Positions 24,220-33,269 of a DNA stretch of 49,312 nucleotides are shown in pieces; the stretch's first letter is position 1, and the number at the start of each line of letters is the position of its first letter. The notes below the pieces were generated by a model. That model made no database searches. It saw only the letters and a list, made by a program, of their open reading frames with translations, and was not told the DNA's origin. This DNA is from Lactonifactor sp. BIOML-A5 (GTDB lineage: Bacteria > Bacillota > Clostridia > Lachnospirales > Lachnospiraceae): the NCBI RefSeq assembly GCF_009677585.1, contig NZ_WKYV01000032.1, positions 1 through 49,312 of the forward strand, given 5' to 3'. The translations under genes and the position numbers were made by a program.

Positions 24220-25053
24220 CTACAAAATTTTATTCATAGCCAAAATACTTTCCGTAACCAGCTTTTTAAACATGGGGGCAGCCTTGTCCGCGATTTCCTG
24301 GACCTCCAGATGGCTGAGAGGCTGGTCCGTCATCCCGCATCCCAGATTGGTAATGCAGGAAATCCCGCAGATTTTCATGCCCATATGGTTAGCCGCCATG
24401 GCCTCGCAGGCAGTGCTCATTCCTACAGCATCCGCTCCCAGAATCCGGCACATTTTCACCTCGTGAGGGGTCTCAAAATTAGGGCCTGTAAGCTGGATGT
24501 ACACGCCTTTCTGCAGTGGGATCTGCTGTTCTGCCGCCGTATGTTCTATGATTTCCTGAAGCTCCCTGTCATATACCTGGCTCATATCACTGAACCGCTC
24601 CCCAAGCTCGGGGATATTTTCCCCTATCAGCGGGGAGGGAACAAAATTTGAGATGTGATCTGTGATCATCATAAAATCTCCTGCCTGAAACCCAGAATTG
24701 ACACCCCCTGCCGCATTGGTGAGAAACAGAAGTTCTGCCCCCATAAGCTTCATCAGACGGACCGGCAGCACCACATCCTCAATGGGATATCCTTCATAAT
24801 AGTGGACTCTTCCCTGCATAATCACTACAGGCACCTCTCCCACATATCCAAAGACAAACCTGCCTCTGTGTCCCGGAATTGTGGAGACCGGAAATCCTTC
24901 TATCTCTTTGTAGTCCAGTGTATCTGCAATTTGAATCGTTTCCGCGTAATCTCCCAGCCCAGAGCCCAGAACCAGTGCTGCCCGGGGCTTAAAATTTATT
25001 TTCTTCTGAAAACAGTCATAACATTTCATAAGCTTTTTATATGCTGGATTCAT
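24220..25053 (-). CDS. punA: Purine-nucleoside phosphorylase, trimeric type
   Basis: This enzyme cleaves (deoxy)inosine and (deoxy)guanosine with phosphate to base and (deoxy)ribose 1-phosphate for purine salvage. The 277-residue length and the motifs LVLGSGLGDYA (phosphate loop), PGHRG, GRVHYYEGY, TNAAGGVN, LTGPNFETPHEVKM and GMSTACEAMAANHMGM place it in the low-molecular-mass trimeric family. An Asn at CITNLGCGM matches the residue that gives 6-oxopurine specificity. AAAGGAG precedes the ATG. It is the first gene of a minus-strand run with polA, coaE and others. In Bacillus the same family is called PupG; the symbol is by homology. Confidence 0.95.
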   Translation of the reverse strand: MNPAYKKLMKCYDCFQKKINFKPRAALVLGSGLGDYAETIQIADTLDYKEIEGFPVSTIPGHRGRFVFGYVGEVPVVIMQGRVHYYEGYPIEDVVLPVRLMKLMGAELLFLTNAAGGVNSGFQAGDFMMITDHISNFVPSPLIGENIPELGERFSDMSQVYDRELQEIIEHTAAEQQIPLQKGVYIQLTGPNFETPHEVKMCRILGADAVGMSTACEAMAANHMGMKICGISCITNLGCGMTDQPLSHLEVQEIADKAAPMFKKLVTESILAMNKIL

Positions 25054-25228
25054 TCTGACACTCTCCTTTTGGCACTCTTTTCCCTTAAGTATACCCTGTA
25101 ATAGAAAAAAGTTCCACCTGTCCTTTGCTGTTTTTTAGGATAAAGCCCAAAAAACTGCATAAATTATCAGGTAGAACCTTTTATTGTTCACTTAGCTCTG
25201 TATTATTTTGAGGAAAGAGGAGAGACCT

Positions 25229-25750
25229 ATGCACCGGAAAATCAAGTATCTTCACTGGGCCGGCTTTCTGTTTGTGGCCGCAGCGGGAAGCCTTCTGCAC
25301 TTTTTATACGAATATTCAGGCCAAAACCCCCTGGCTGCCTTTATCTCACCAGTTAATGAATCCACCTGGGAGCATCTGAAGCTGTTATTTTTCCCTTATC
25401 TCGTCTTTCTTTTTGTAGAAAGACTTCTGCTCAGAAACACATATCCACGCTTTTTCACCGCGCACCTGTTAAGTCTCCTTGCCGGACTATGCGCCATCCC
25501 AATTCTTTTTTATACCTATACAGGTATCCTGGGCAAAAACTATCTGGCAGCCGACATTGCCGTATTTCTCATCTCTGCAGGGCTTTCCTGTTTTCTCAGT
25601 CTGCGCCTGCTTACGAACTCCCCGTTCCAGAGAAAAGGAACAGAGAGGGGAGAGTGGATCTCCTGCGCTCTCCTGGCTGCCCTGTTTCTCTTCTTTGTAT
25701 ATGCTTCCTTTTTTCCTCCGGACCTTGCCCTGTTTCAGCCTCCGGCATAA
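25229..25750 (+). CDS. Small integral membrane protein, DUF6512-like
   Basis: This 173-residue protein has about five hydrophobic spans. The LHFLYEYSGQNPLAAFISPV segment (about 24-43) followed by NESTWEHLK (about 44-52) is a conserved feature of a clostridial membrane family I associate with DUF6512; its function is unknown. The start at 25229 is set by AGGAG 7 bp upstream; an in-frame TTG at 25208 includes that site and is rejected. It is a single gene facing away from punA and convergent with the thioesterase gene, with 8 bp between stops. No terminator is evident, and no catalytic residues can be named. Confidence 0.75.
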   Translation: MHRKIKYLHWAGFLFVAAAGSLLHFLYEYSGQNPLAAFISPVNESTWEHLKLLFFPYLVFLFVERLLLRNTYPRFFTAHLLSLLAGLCAIPILFYTYTGILGKNYLAADIAVFLISAGLSCFLSLRLLTNSPFQRKGTERGEWISCALLAALFLFFVYASFFPPDLALFQPPA

Positions 25751-25758
25751 ATTCAATA

Positions 25759-26229
25759 TTAATATCCTTCTTTTCTTCTCTGCTTTCTGAGTGCGTAACG
25801 CTTCATACCGCTCTCCCACTCAGCCTTCTGAGACTCTGTCTCGATTACAAGGCCTGGAACCGGTATAGGGTTATTGTTCTCGTCCACAGACACCATAACA
25901 AGATATGCCCGGTTAATCATCTTCCGAAGTCCGTTTAAATCCTCCACATAGGTATCCACCCGGACCTCCATGGAGGTTCTTCCCACATACGTCATCTTTC
26001 CCCGAAGCACCAGCATATCCCCTGTCTTGGCGCTGGCCTTAAAGTTCAGATTGTCAATACAGGCTGTAGTGGTCTCTGTCTGGCAGTGGCGGCGGGATAC
26101 AATCCCCGCCATCTCATCGATCCACTCTACCAGCTTTCCTCCAAACAGCCTTCCATATCCATTGCTGTGCTTTGGCATCAGCAGATACGTCTGCTCTGTC
26201 AAAGAATCATCTACACGTTTTACTTCCAT
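25759..26229 (-). CDS. Acyl-CoA thioesterase, hotdog fold (YciA/YkhA type)
   Basis: This 156-residue enzyme hydrolyses acyl-CoA thioesters in the cytoplasm. The N-terminal stretch TYLLMPKHSNGYGRLFGGKLVEWIDE, with the catalytic Asp at its end, and the following AACID-like strand (TACIDNLNFKASAKTGD) are diagnostic for the group. The start at 26229 is preferred because AAGGA lies about 10 bp upstream; an ATG 24 bp earlier has no site. The physiological acyl chain cannot be deduced; overflow of branched or medium-chain acyl-CoAs is plausible. A second, unrelated hotdog thioesterase gene is at 33886. Confidence 0.9.
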   Translation of the reverse strand: MEVKRVDDSLTEQTYLLMPKHSNGYGRLFGGKLVEWIDEMAGIVSRRHCQTETTTACIDNLNFKASAKTGDMLVLRGKMTYVGRTSMEVRVDTYVEDLNGLRKMINRAYLVMVSVDENNNPIPVPGLVIETESQKAEWESGMKRYALRKQRRKEGY

Positions 26230-26320
26230 ACATCTTCCATCCTTTAGTATCATTTATAACAACATTGCTACCTCGCTCATGCACATTATATCACATATTG
26301 GATGGAATAAAACCTCTTCT

Positions 26321-28759
26321 TTATGCCTTTTTGCTCTTTCTCCTGCGTCTGATGATAAGTGCCGCCAGACCAGTGCCTGCGCACAGGATCGTCAGAGGAA
26401 GAACAGGGGCCTCATCCTTTGTCTTGGGGCTTTTTGTATTTTTCTTATCATCAGATTTTGTATCTTTTTTGGGTTCCGTAACAGGTTTCTTTTTATTTGG
26501 ATCTTCTGCTTTCTTTTTGACCAGCGCTTTGACAGCAGTCTCTATATCCGCCGCCATCTTGTCCACCTCTTCCTGATGGGTAAAGTCAAGGCCTTCCACA
26601 ACAGCATCCAGTGCCTTTCTAAGCTTCTTCACGGAATCATCCGTATAAACACTCAAGTCCTTCGGTACCTTCTTTTTTGCTGCCTCCACTTTGCTGTAAT
26701 CCACCGGACGCATGGTCAAGCCATCAATTGCGGCGTTTAATGCCTCCGTCAGATTGTCCACATCGCCCTGCCGGCGGATATCCCACTTACTGCCAATGGC
26801 GTCTCTCGCCTCTTCAGCCAGCTTGTTCATTTTATTTACAGTTTCTTCCGTAAAATCTCCTGTGTCTTTCGGAATACGGTCCAGGCTTTCCTGAAGCTTC
26901 GTATAATCCACATCTCTGTAAACAAGAGCATTCAATGCCTTCTGTACCCTCGCTGCAAAGTCATCCACCAGCCATTGACTGGAGACCAGTACATCTGACA
27001 TATTAGGCACAAGAGCCAGACAATCCGCCATCTCCTTAGCCGTGTCGTCTGTATACAGACTCAATTCCTCCTGGGTGGGCGCCTGCGCCAGAAGCTTATT
27101 GAGTTCTGTCAGATCTGCATAATGCACTGTGATTCCGGGGACGACTGTCAGATCATCCTCTGCAGTCACAGAAATTTTGCTTCCGTCAGCAGACCGTGCC
27201 ACCACATTGCCCTTACTGTCTTTGACCTCAAAAGAGGTTACCTCATAAGACTGGGGATCTGAGTATGAGGTCAGTGAAATCTCTGCCTGGGTACCGTGTC
27301 TGAAATATTTTACATCCTTTTTTGTCATCATGTCCCCGGGGGTCTGCACGGTAGCGTCCATCTGTATAAATCGGTATACCCCGCCATCTTGTTTGGTTAT
27401 GGTATGCCAGTTTCCTGCCTCGTCCACAATAATCTCGTCTATATGTACGTTGTTTTTCGGCATGGTAAATACCAGCACATACGTATTCCCTTCAAAATAG
27501 TCAAATCCTGTGAGGGTTCCTCCAAAAGTGCCTCCGGCTGTTATCTTATATCCGACTTCAGTCACCAGCTTCCGGGATGTAAACGGTATCTTCAAGGTTA
27601 CGGAAGAGCCGTAGGCTGCCTTGTCCGGTATCTCAATGGAATTTTTTATTTCATCCGGAAGTCCGTCATCCACACTAATGTTATACTCTTCTCTCTCGTA
27701 AATATATACCCTTGCCACATTATAACCGGCCTGCTGGGTATCTGTCTCAGCAAATCTTACCTCATAAGATCCTGAAGCCAGATTGGGGATCTCCGTGCTT
27801 CCCGCCGGTACAGATTTCCACTCCCCTTTTGCTATTCTGTAATCATACAAAACATCGCTCTTCAGATAAAGAATCTTGCCGTCCGATGCCCCGGGTGCAC
27901 TGGGTGCTTCAACCCCCAGATCCCTTGGCCAGTCATTCTGGCCGGCTTTATTTCTGTACACTTCCATGGAATAATAGGCCACCGTTGTCCCGTCAGAAGC
28001 CCGGACATAGAATTCACAGATATTTGTCCCATAAGACAGGGGAAGAGAAATCTGCTGATCCTGATCATTTACTTTAGCACCGCTGTCTACTGCCTGAACG
28101 ACCAGCACGTTCCTGCTTGTTCTCTTATAATATTCATTCGGGTAAATGGGGGACTTGGGATCGTCCTTTGTACCGCTCCCTGCCCAGCTTAACCCGGAAG
28201 TCATACTCGTTAATATTTCCGTATTACTGTTTCCTGCTTTTGCCTGAGGAACATCCACATTCGCCGGCACAGCCTTAGGCATAGCCGCTATACCTTTTGC
28301 TGCCGGGACATTTGCTTTTTCTTCTGACTGGGTGCTGTCCGGCAGTTTTTTCTCATTTTCTGTTTCCTTTACAGACTCTTTTTTCTTTTCCTCGTCTGTT
28401 TTCTCATTCTTTTTTATATCTTCTGTATTTGTTTCATCGTTCTTGCTATCCCCTGGTACGCCTTCCTCCTTTTTACCTGTTTCCTCTGAAGATTTATCCT
28501 CTGTTTTGCTTTTATCCGGGGTTTTTCCTTTATCTTTCTCCTTGTTCTCCTTTTGTCCGGGTTTCGCAGTACTTTCCTCTTTTTTTACAGTATTCCCTTC
28601 TGTATTCTGCTTCTCTTTTTCCTGGTCCTTTTGCTCTGCCTTCTCAGTAATTTCAGACTGAACAGGAACAGTTTCCCCAGTACCTGCAAAAACTGTCGCA
28701 GTAATACTTAAACTGCACACAACTGCCAATACGGACGCAATCCCTTTTTTCATCCTCAT
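26321..28759 (-). CDS. Surface protein with Lys/Glu-rich stalk and FIVAR-type repeats
   Basis: This 812-residue exported protein has a signal peptide (1-25, TVFA-G), a highly charged Lys/Glu/Thr stalk (about 27-165), a beta-sandwich region (about 185-540, with cadherin-like and adhesin-type strands) and three helical repeats of FIVAR type (about 550-760, marked by DYTKLQESLDRIPKD and DYSKVEAAKKKVPKD, spaced about 68 residues). A Lys-rich linker leads to SPKTKDEAP (777-785), a hydrophobic span (786-803) and RRRRKSKKA, a sorting signal in which LPxTG is replaced by SPKTK. It is probably wall-anchored and involved in adhesion or polymer binding, which is inferred from architecture only. AAAGGAG precedes the start. 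Confidence 0.87.
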   Translation of the reverse strand: MRMKKGIASVLAVVCSLSITATVFAGTGETVPVQSEITEKAEQKDQEKEKQNTEGNTVKKEESTAKPGQKENKEKDKGKTPDKSKTEDKSSEETGKKEEGVPGDSKNDETNTEDIKKNEKTDEEKKKESVKETENEKKLPDSTQSEEKANVPAAKGIAAMPKAVPANVDVPQAKAGNSNTEILTSMTSGLSWAGSGTKDDPKSPIYPNEYYKRTSRNVLVVQAVDSGAKVNDQDQQISLPLSYGTNICEFYVRASDGTTVAYYSMEVYRNKAGQNDWPRDLGVEAPSAPGASDGKILYLKSDVLYDYRIAKGEWKSVPAGSTEIPNLASGSYEVRFAETDTQQAGYNVARVYIYEREEYNISVDDGLPDEIKNSIEIPDKAAYGSSVTLKIPFTSRKLVTEVGYKITAGGTFGGTLTGFDYFEGNTYVLVFTMPKNNVHIDEIIVDEAGNWHTITKQDGGVYRFIQMDATVQTPGDMMTKKDVKYFRHGTQAEISLTSYSDPQSYEVTSFEVKDSKGNVVARSADGSKISVTAEDDLTVVPGITVHYADLTELNKLLAQAPTQEELSLYTDDTAKEMADCLALVPNMSDVLVSSQWLVDDFAARVQKALNALVYRDVDYTKLQESLDRIPKDTGDFTEETVNKMNKLAEEARDAIGSKWDIRRQGDVDNLTEALNAAIDGLTMRPVDYSKVEAAKKKVPKDLSVYTDDSVKKLRKALDAVVEGLDFTHQEEVDKMAADIETAVKALVKKKAEDPNKKKPVTEPKKDTKSDDKKNTKSPKTKDEAPVLPLTILCAGTGLAALIIRRRRKSKKA

Positions 28760-28872
28760 ACCCTTTTCTCCTTTGCTAGTAAAAAATTATTCTCTATCAA
28801 TCATAGCATCTCCCATTATAGGATTGTACTGCCTTTGGGTAGCATTCCATGCTTTTGGGTTACCGATAAACC

Positions 28873-28928
28873 AAAAGCCAAAAGCTCTCCTGGCAGTTCC
28901 GATACTTTCCAGGCAGCTTTTGGCTTTT
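28873..28928. terminator. Large hairpin after the superoxide dismutase-like gene
   Basis: AAAAGCCAAAAGCT (28873-28886) pairs perfectly with AGCTTTTGGCTTTT (28915-28928), and an inner CCTGG/CCAGG pair extends the stem. On the minus strand it starts 26 bp after the SOD-like stop and ends in GGCTTTTGGTTT, acting as a terminator before the next gene. The plus-strand read also ends in TTTTATTT, so it could work in both directions. Confidence 0.75.
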
Positions 28929-28953
28929 ATTTCCAATGGGATTCCACAGTTAA

Positions 28954-29439
28954 TTAAATAATTTCTCCGCACGCAATCTTCATCCCGGAATCTCCCGAGG
29001 GCTGAGTACGGAAATCATCCGGCATGTCATGTATCACAACGGTCTTGCCCACAACCTCCTCCGGATAAAACCGATCCGTATAGAACATCATCCAGGCAAA
29101 TCCCCGGTTCCCGAACAGAGAGGGCATATCCCCCGCATGCTCCGGATGCTCACACCCCTCCGGATTCCAGTGGTTTTTCGTGTCTGCAAAGGGATCCTCA
29201 GGGGTTCCTGAGCAGGAATGACCCTCGTGAATATGAAATCCAAAGATTCCATTGGGACATCTCTGATCTTCATAGGGCAGGCCCTCGATCTCGGCCAGTA
29301 CCAGGGAGCCACCGGCACTTCCGTAAAAATACACATATCCCACCAGGCCTCTGTGGTTTTCATCTCCCTTTACCTTGGCAACCGCATCCGGAGTGCCAAG
29401 AAGGACATCGCTGAACATATAATTTCTGGATTGGCGCAT
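28954..29439 (-). CDS. Cu/Zn superoxide dismutase family protein without signal peptide
   Basis: This 161-residue Cu/Zn SOD-fold protein has the full metal-ligand set at the expected positions: FHIHEG (H69, H71), HWNP (H90, bridging), H98, H101, D104 and VVIHD (H137). The disulfide cysteines C76 and C157 are also present. The active-site Arg that guides superoxide (in the GSRLACG motif of standard enzymes) is Lys here (GMKIACG, K154). No signal peptide is seen, unlike most bacterial SodC, so it should be cytoplasmic. The start at 29439 has AAGGA 8 bp upstream; an ATG 36 bp earlier has none. It lies 77 bp after galT. Activity as a dismutase is likely but unproven. Confidence 0.86.
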   Translation of the reverse strand: MRQSRNYMFSDVLLGTPDAVAKVKGDENHRGLVGYVYFYGSAGGSLVLAEIEGLPYEDQRCPNGIFGFHIHEGHSCSGTPEDPFADTKNHWNPEGCEHPEHAGDMPSLFGNRGFAWMMFYTDRFYPEEVVGKTVVIHDMPDDFRTQPSGDSGMKIACGEII

Positions 29440-29516
29440 ACTCGTTTCCTTTTGATTCACATATGGTCCTTTCATTCTATGCAGAAATCAGGATATTGTG
29501 AATCTGTACGGCCTGG

Positions 29517-31010
29517 CTACAGTGTCTCTATAAACCGCATAAACGCTTCCCGGCCCTTTGGAGTGCACTTGTAAACCCCTGCATCCTCCAGTACCTTTAC
29601 AAATACCTGTCCGATTTCTTCCTGAAGGATCTCCATCACATTATCCTCCGTTACAGACTCATATCGGGGAAGGAATTCCTTTACCCACGCTGCATGTTTC
29701 TCTAAGTCCTCATGCTCCGCGGGATCTCTTCCCTCCAGTATGTATCCCGCCAGAAGCTCCATCTCCCCTTTCAGCCTTGCCGGGAGAACCGCCAGTCCCA
29801 TAACTTCAATAAGGCCGATGTTCTCCTTCTTGATGTGGTGGTACTGGGCATGGGGATGATACACTCCAAGGGGATGCTCATCTGTGGTGATATTATTTCT
29901 GAGGGTCAGATCCAATTCAAACAGATTCCCCACCTTTCTTGCTATAGGCGTGATGGTGTTATGGGGGACTCCGCCTGTCTCGGCATAGACAAATGCAGCC
30001 TCATCTGTATATCCTCTCCAGATCTCCAATATGTGGGAAGCCAGATCAATCAGCCGTTTTTCATCCTCACAGCGGATCCGAAGCACCGACAAGGGCCATT
30101 TTACAATACCTGCCTCCACATCCTCATATCCCGGAATCGTCACCCGCCGTTCTATAGGGGCTTTTGCCATGGCAAAGGTGTAGTGTCCTCCCTGGAAATG
30201 GTCATGACTCAGGATAGATCCCCCTACAATGGGAAGATCCGCATTGGATCCCAGAAAATAGTGGGGGAAGAGCTTCACAAAGTCAAACAGCTTTACAAAA
30301 GCAGATCTGTCTATCTTCATGGGAATATGTGCAAAGTTAAATACGATACAGTGTTCGTTGTAATAAACGTAAGGGGAATACTGTAACCCCCACCGGCTGC
30401 CGTTTATGGTAATCGGTATGATTCTGTGGTTCTCCCTTGCAGGGTGATTCAGTCTCCCCGCATATCCTTCGTTTTCCGCACACAGCTGGCATTTGGGGTA
30501 AGCGCTCTGTCTGGCATTCAGCGCAGCGGCAATGGCCTTTGGATCCTTTTCCGGCTTTGAAAGATTGATGGTAATATCAATCTGGCCGTATGGACTCTCC
30601 ACCTTCCATTTCCGATCCTTTTTGATTCGGTATCTCCGGATATAATCACTGTCCTGGCTGAATTTATAAAAATACTCTGTGGCAGCTTCCGGAGAATCCT
30701 CATATTTTTCAAAAAACTCTGCCTGTACCTGCGCCGGCCTGGGCAGCAGACAGTTCATAATCTTCGTGTCAAAGAGATCCCGGTATCCGATGCTGTCCTC
30801 GATGATTCCCCGCTTTACTGCCTCATCCAGAAGAGCTCCCAGGATCTCTTCCAGGTCTGCCCCGCTGCAGTCTTCCTCCGGCTCCTGATATTCGTCCTCA
30901 CGGAACAAATCCAGTAGAAGATTGGCCGCATATATCTTCTCGCAGGCCGGAAGAATTCCTGTCTCAATACCGTACTGTACTAACCTTTTTATATTCTGAT
31001 TCAGACTCAT
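29517..31010 (-). CDS. galT: UDP-glucose--hexose-1-phosphate uridylyltransferase, class II
   Basis: GalT exchanges UMP between UDP-glucose and galactose 1-phosphate in the Leloir pathway. The 497-residue length and lack of the short HPHPQ-type motif identify the Gram-positive class II enzyme; the equivalent nucleophile region is GGSILSHDHFQGGHY, with CQLCAENEGYAGR and GVYHPHAQYHHIKKENIGLIEVMG as further landmarks. The ATG at 31010 follows AAAGGTGAG closely; an alternative ATG at 31028 overlaps the galK stop (TAATG) and would add six residues, possibly by coupling. It is downstream of galK in the same operon. galE and a galactose transporter are not in this window. Confidence 0.95.
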   Translation of the reverse strand: MSLNQNIKRLVQYGIETGILPACEKIYAANLLLDLFREDEYQEPEEDCSGADLEEILGALLDEAVKRGIIEDSIGYRDLFDTKIMNCLLPRPAQVQAEFFEKYEDSPEAATEYFYKFSQDSDYIRRYRIKKDRKWKVESPYGQIDITINLSKPEKDPKAIAAALNARQSAYPKCQLCAENEGYAGRLNHPARENHRIIPITINGSRWGLQYSPYVYYNEHCIVFNFAHIPMKIDRSAFVKLFDFVKLFPHYFLGSNADLPIVGGSILSHDHFQGGHYTFAMAKAPIERRVTIPGYEDVEAGIVKWPLSVLRIRCEDEKRLIDLASHILEIWRGYTDEAAFVYAETGGVPHNTITPIARKVGNLFELDLTLRNNITTDEHPLGVYHPHAQYHHIKKENIGLIEVMGLAVLPARLKGEMELLAGYILEGRDPAEHEDLEKHAAWVKEFLPRYESVTEDNVMEILQEEIGQVFVKVLEDAGVYKCTPKGREAFMRFIETL

Positions 31011-31027
31011 TCTCTCACCTTTCCCCA

Positions 31028-32197
31028 TTAAGATAATCTGCGGGCTCCCTCACCGATCTCTACCACATAAAAATCAGCCCCATAGCCTATCTTTTCTTGA
31101 TATATGCTCCCCACATTTTCAATAAACGCATCCACTGCCTCATTTTTCACGATGCTTACGGTACAGCCGCCGAACCCAGCCCCTGTCATGCGGGATCCGA
31201 TAACTCCGGGCTGCTGCCAGGCTGCTTCCACCAATGTATCCAGCTCCGGACCGGTAACCTCATAATCATCCCTCAGGGATATATGGGACTCATTCATCAG
31301 CTCCCCGAAGGTCTCCAGATCATTGGACTTTAAGGCTTCCACAGCCCTCACCGTCCTCTGATTTTCACAGACCGCATGCTTTGCTCTCTTTGCCTTCACA
31401 GGATCAAAGACTGCGCCTTTTACTTTTTCGAACTGAACCTCATCCAGTTCTCCCAGAGACTGGATATCTGCCACCTCCTGAATCTGGGCCAGGGCAGTTT
31501 CGCATTCGCTTCGGCGCTCATTGTATTTGGAATCTGTAAGCCTTCTCTTTTTATTGCTGGCCGCAATCACAATCTTGGCATCCTCCAGCCTGATTGGGGC
31601 ATACTCGTAGTTCAGTGTGCTGGTATCCAGAAAGATAGCGTGATCCTTCTTGCCCATAGCGATGGCAAACTGATCCATAATCCCGCAGTTCATCCCATTG
31701 AATTTATTCTCTCCATACTGTCCGTACAGGGCAATGTCAACCATACTCACATCCTCAAACCCAAACATATCTTTTAAAATCACACCCGTGAGAACCTCCA
31801 CAGACGCGGAGGAAGAAAGGCCGGAACCGTTGGGAATATTGCCGAAAAGAAGGAGATCCATACCCTTTGGAACCTCATACCCGTGTTCCCGGAAAGCCCA
31901 GATCACCCCCTTGGGAAAGTTGGTCCAGTTTGCCTCTTCCTGATACACCAGATCCTCCAGGCTGCTTTCCACAACGCCCAGAGCTTCAAAGTTCATAGAG
32001 TAGAAGCGCAGCTTCCTGTCTTCACGCATTCTGGCAATCCCGTAGGTTCCAATGGTAAGAGCGCAGGGAAATACATGACCTCCGTTATAATCCGTATGTT
32101 CCCCGATAAGATTTACTCTCCCCGGTGAAAAATAGGTGCGGATGTCCCCTCCGTCCTGGTATAGCTCCTTGAATTTCTCCATCAGTTTTTCCTGCAT
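31028..32197 (-). CDS. galK: Galactokinase
   Basis: GalK phosphorylates alpha-D-galactose at C1 with ATP. The 389-residue GHMP-family protein has the galactokinase signature GRVNLIGEHTDYNGG (27-41), the ATP loop PNGSGLSSSAS near 122-132, the catalytic Asp in NCGIMDQFA near 170, and GSRMTGAGFGGCTVS near the C-terminus. GAAAGGA lies about 9 bp before the ATG. Transcription probably starts at the promoter at 32270-32297, in the 138-bp gap behind an ArsR-like regulator gene. galT follows directly. Confidence 0.97.
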   Translation of the reverse strand: MQEKLMEKFKELYQDGGDIRTYFSPGRVNLIGEHTDYNGGHVFPCALTIGTYGIARMREDRKLRFYSMNFEALGVVESSLEDLVYQEEANWTNFPKGVIWAFREHGYEVPKGMDLLLFGNIPNGSGLSSSASVEVLTGVILKDMFGFEDVSMVDIALYGQYGENKFNGMNCGIMDQFAIAMGKKDHAIFLDTSTLNYEYAPIRLEDAKIVIAASNKKRRLTDSKYNERRSECETALAQIQEVADIQSLGELDEVQFEKVKGAVFDPVKAKRAKHAVCENQRTVRAVEALKSNDLETFGELMNESHISLRDDYEVTGPELDTLVEAAWQQPGVIGSRMTGAGFGGCTVSIVKNEAVDAFIENVGSIYQEKIGYGADFYVVEIGEGARRLS

Positions 32198-32234
32198 AGT
32201 CCCATTCCTTTCTCTTATTACAGAATAATTATAT

Positions 32235-32297
32235 TGTTTTAAAACACTTTTCTTGTTCTTTTCAACCCAATTATACCATATGAGATTGAAAAGTAAA
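32235..32297 (-). promoter_or_regulatory. galKT promoter with downstream palindrome
   Basis: On the minus strand TTTACT (32292-32297), a 16-bp spacer and a perfect TATAAT (32270-32275) precede galK, with transcription expected near 32263. The 12-bp perfect palindrome TGTTTTAAAACA (32235-32246) lies about 17-28 bp into the leader, a repressor position. It does not match the LacI/GalR or CcpA consensus, so the regulator is open; the ArsR-like or Rrf2 proteins encoded just upstream are candidates. Confidence 0.6.
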
Positions 32298-32335
32298 GCA
32301 AAACCGTGCCGTGAAAATAACGAAATTTCCTGTGT

Positions 32336-33247
32336 TTAGTAGTGCAGTTTTAAAAGGATATCCTGGGGGTGATCTCCGTAATGGCTGCCGAAAATATTAA
32401 CCCCTCCGATATGCTCTGCCTCTTTTTTTATACCTATCCTCACAGAGATATAAGGAGTCTCTGTCATCCTGTACTCTTCAATGCTGCAGTCACTGACCTT
32501 TACATCGTCCAGATAGGTTCCCGTCTCATCGATCCTCCAGGTTTTCAGAACACCAAACTGAGTATTTTTGTCCTCCCACCAATCCGGATTCAGCTTTCCC
32601 CTTCTCCCTCCAAAGTCACTGGGACAGTTATAAGTTCCCGCATCAATGCCGTTCAGCCATAGGGTAATGTCCGAAGGACAGTCCAGATCATAATCTGCCG
32701 TCTCTGAACACAGCTCCACTGACAGCTCCGCCATCTTCAGTTCCTTTTTCTGCACTCCCGCGTTGGAAAAACGGTACTCTACGTATCCTGCCCCGAACCA
32801 AATCAGCTGGGCTGTGGTGCGCAGAGGATTATAAAAGCACCTGGGCTCATCCTCCCCGTCAATATAGTCCGTGTCATTTACCATCCCGCAGGTGGGGGAT
32901 ACTTCGTAGTCCACATAATTGCCCACAGGCATGCTAATCACCTCTACCTGTGCGTCCGTACCGGTCTCCTTCAGCAGGATCTTCACTTCTCCGCACTGCT
33001 TACTGCAGATTTTCATGGAGCCTCTTACCCCCGGTCTAAGCTCTGTGCGAATCAACCCGGCTTCCTCCAGAACTCTTACGTTCATCGCCGCGGAGGATGC
33101 GGGAATCTCCAGCTTTTCAGCAATCTCATTTACATTGAGAGACTGCTGTTCCAGCAGTTTCAGGATCTCTATCCTCACCTCTGAGGACAGCGCTTTTCCC
33201 AAACTGCATAATTCCTTTTTTTTGTCAAAATCAAGATACAATTTCAC
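32336..33247 (-). CDS. ArsR-like winged-helix regulator with large C-terminal domain
   Basis: This 303-residue protein has an N-terminal winged helix (about 12-80; SEVRIEILKLLEQQSLNVNE then IAEKLEIPASSAAMNVRVLE) of ArsR type, followed by a roughly 200-residue beta-rich domain with many aromatic residues (DITLWLNGIDAGTYNCPSDF, NPDWWEDKNTQFG). I do not see the metal-binding Cys pairs of metal-sensing ArsR proteins. The C-terminal part looks like a small-molecule or sugar-binding sandwich and resembles the COG4189 group; that is from memory. It lies between an Rrf2 gene (22 bp upstream) and galKT, so control of galactose use is a reasonable inference. Confidence 0.78.
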   Translation of the reverse strand: MKLYLDFDKKKELCSLGKALSSEVRIEILKLLEQQSLNVNEIAEKLEIPASSAAMNVRVLEEAGLIRTELRPGVRGSMKICSKQCGEVKILLKETGTDAQVEVISMPVGNYVDYEVSPTCGMVNDTDYIDGEDEPRCFYNPLRTTAQLIWFGAGYVEYRFSNAGVQKKELKMAELSVELCSETADYDLDCPSDITLWLNGIDAGTYNCPSDFGGRRGKLNPDWWEDKNTQFGVLKTWRIDETGTYLDDVKVSDCSIEEYRMTETPYISVRIGIKKEAEHIGGVNIFGSHYGDHPQDILLKLHY

Positions 33248-33269
33248 TTTGCTTACACTCCGTACTCTA

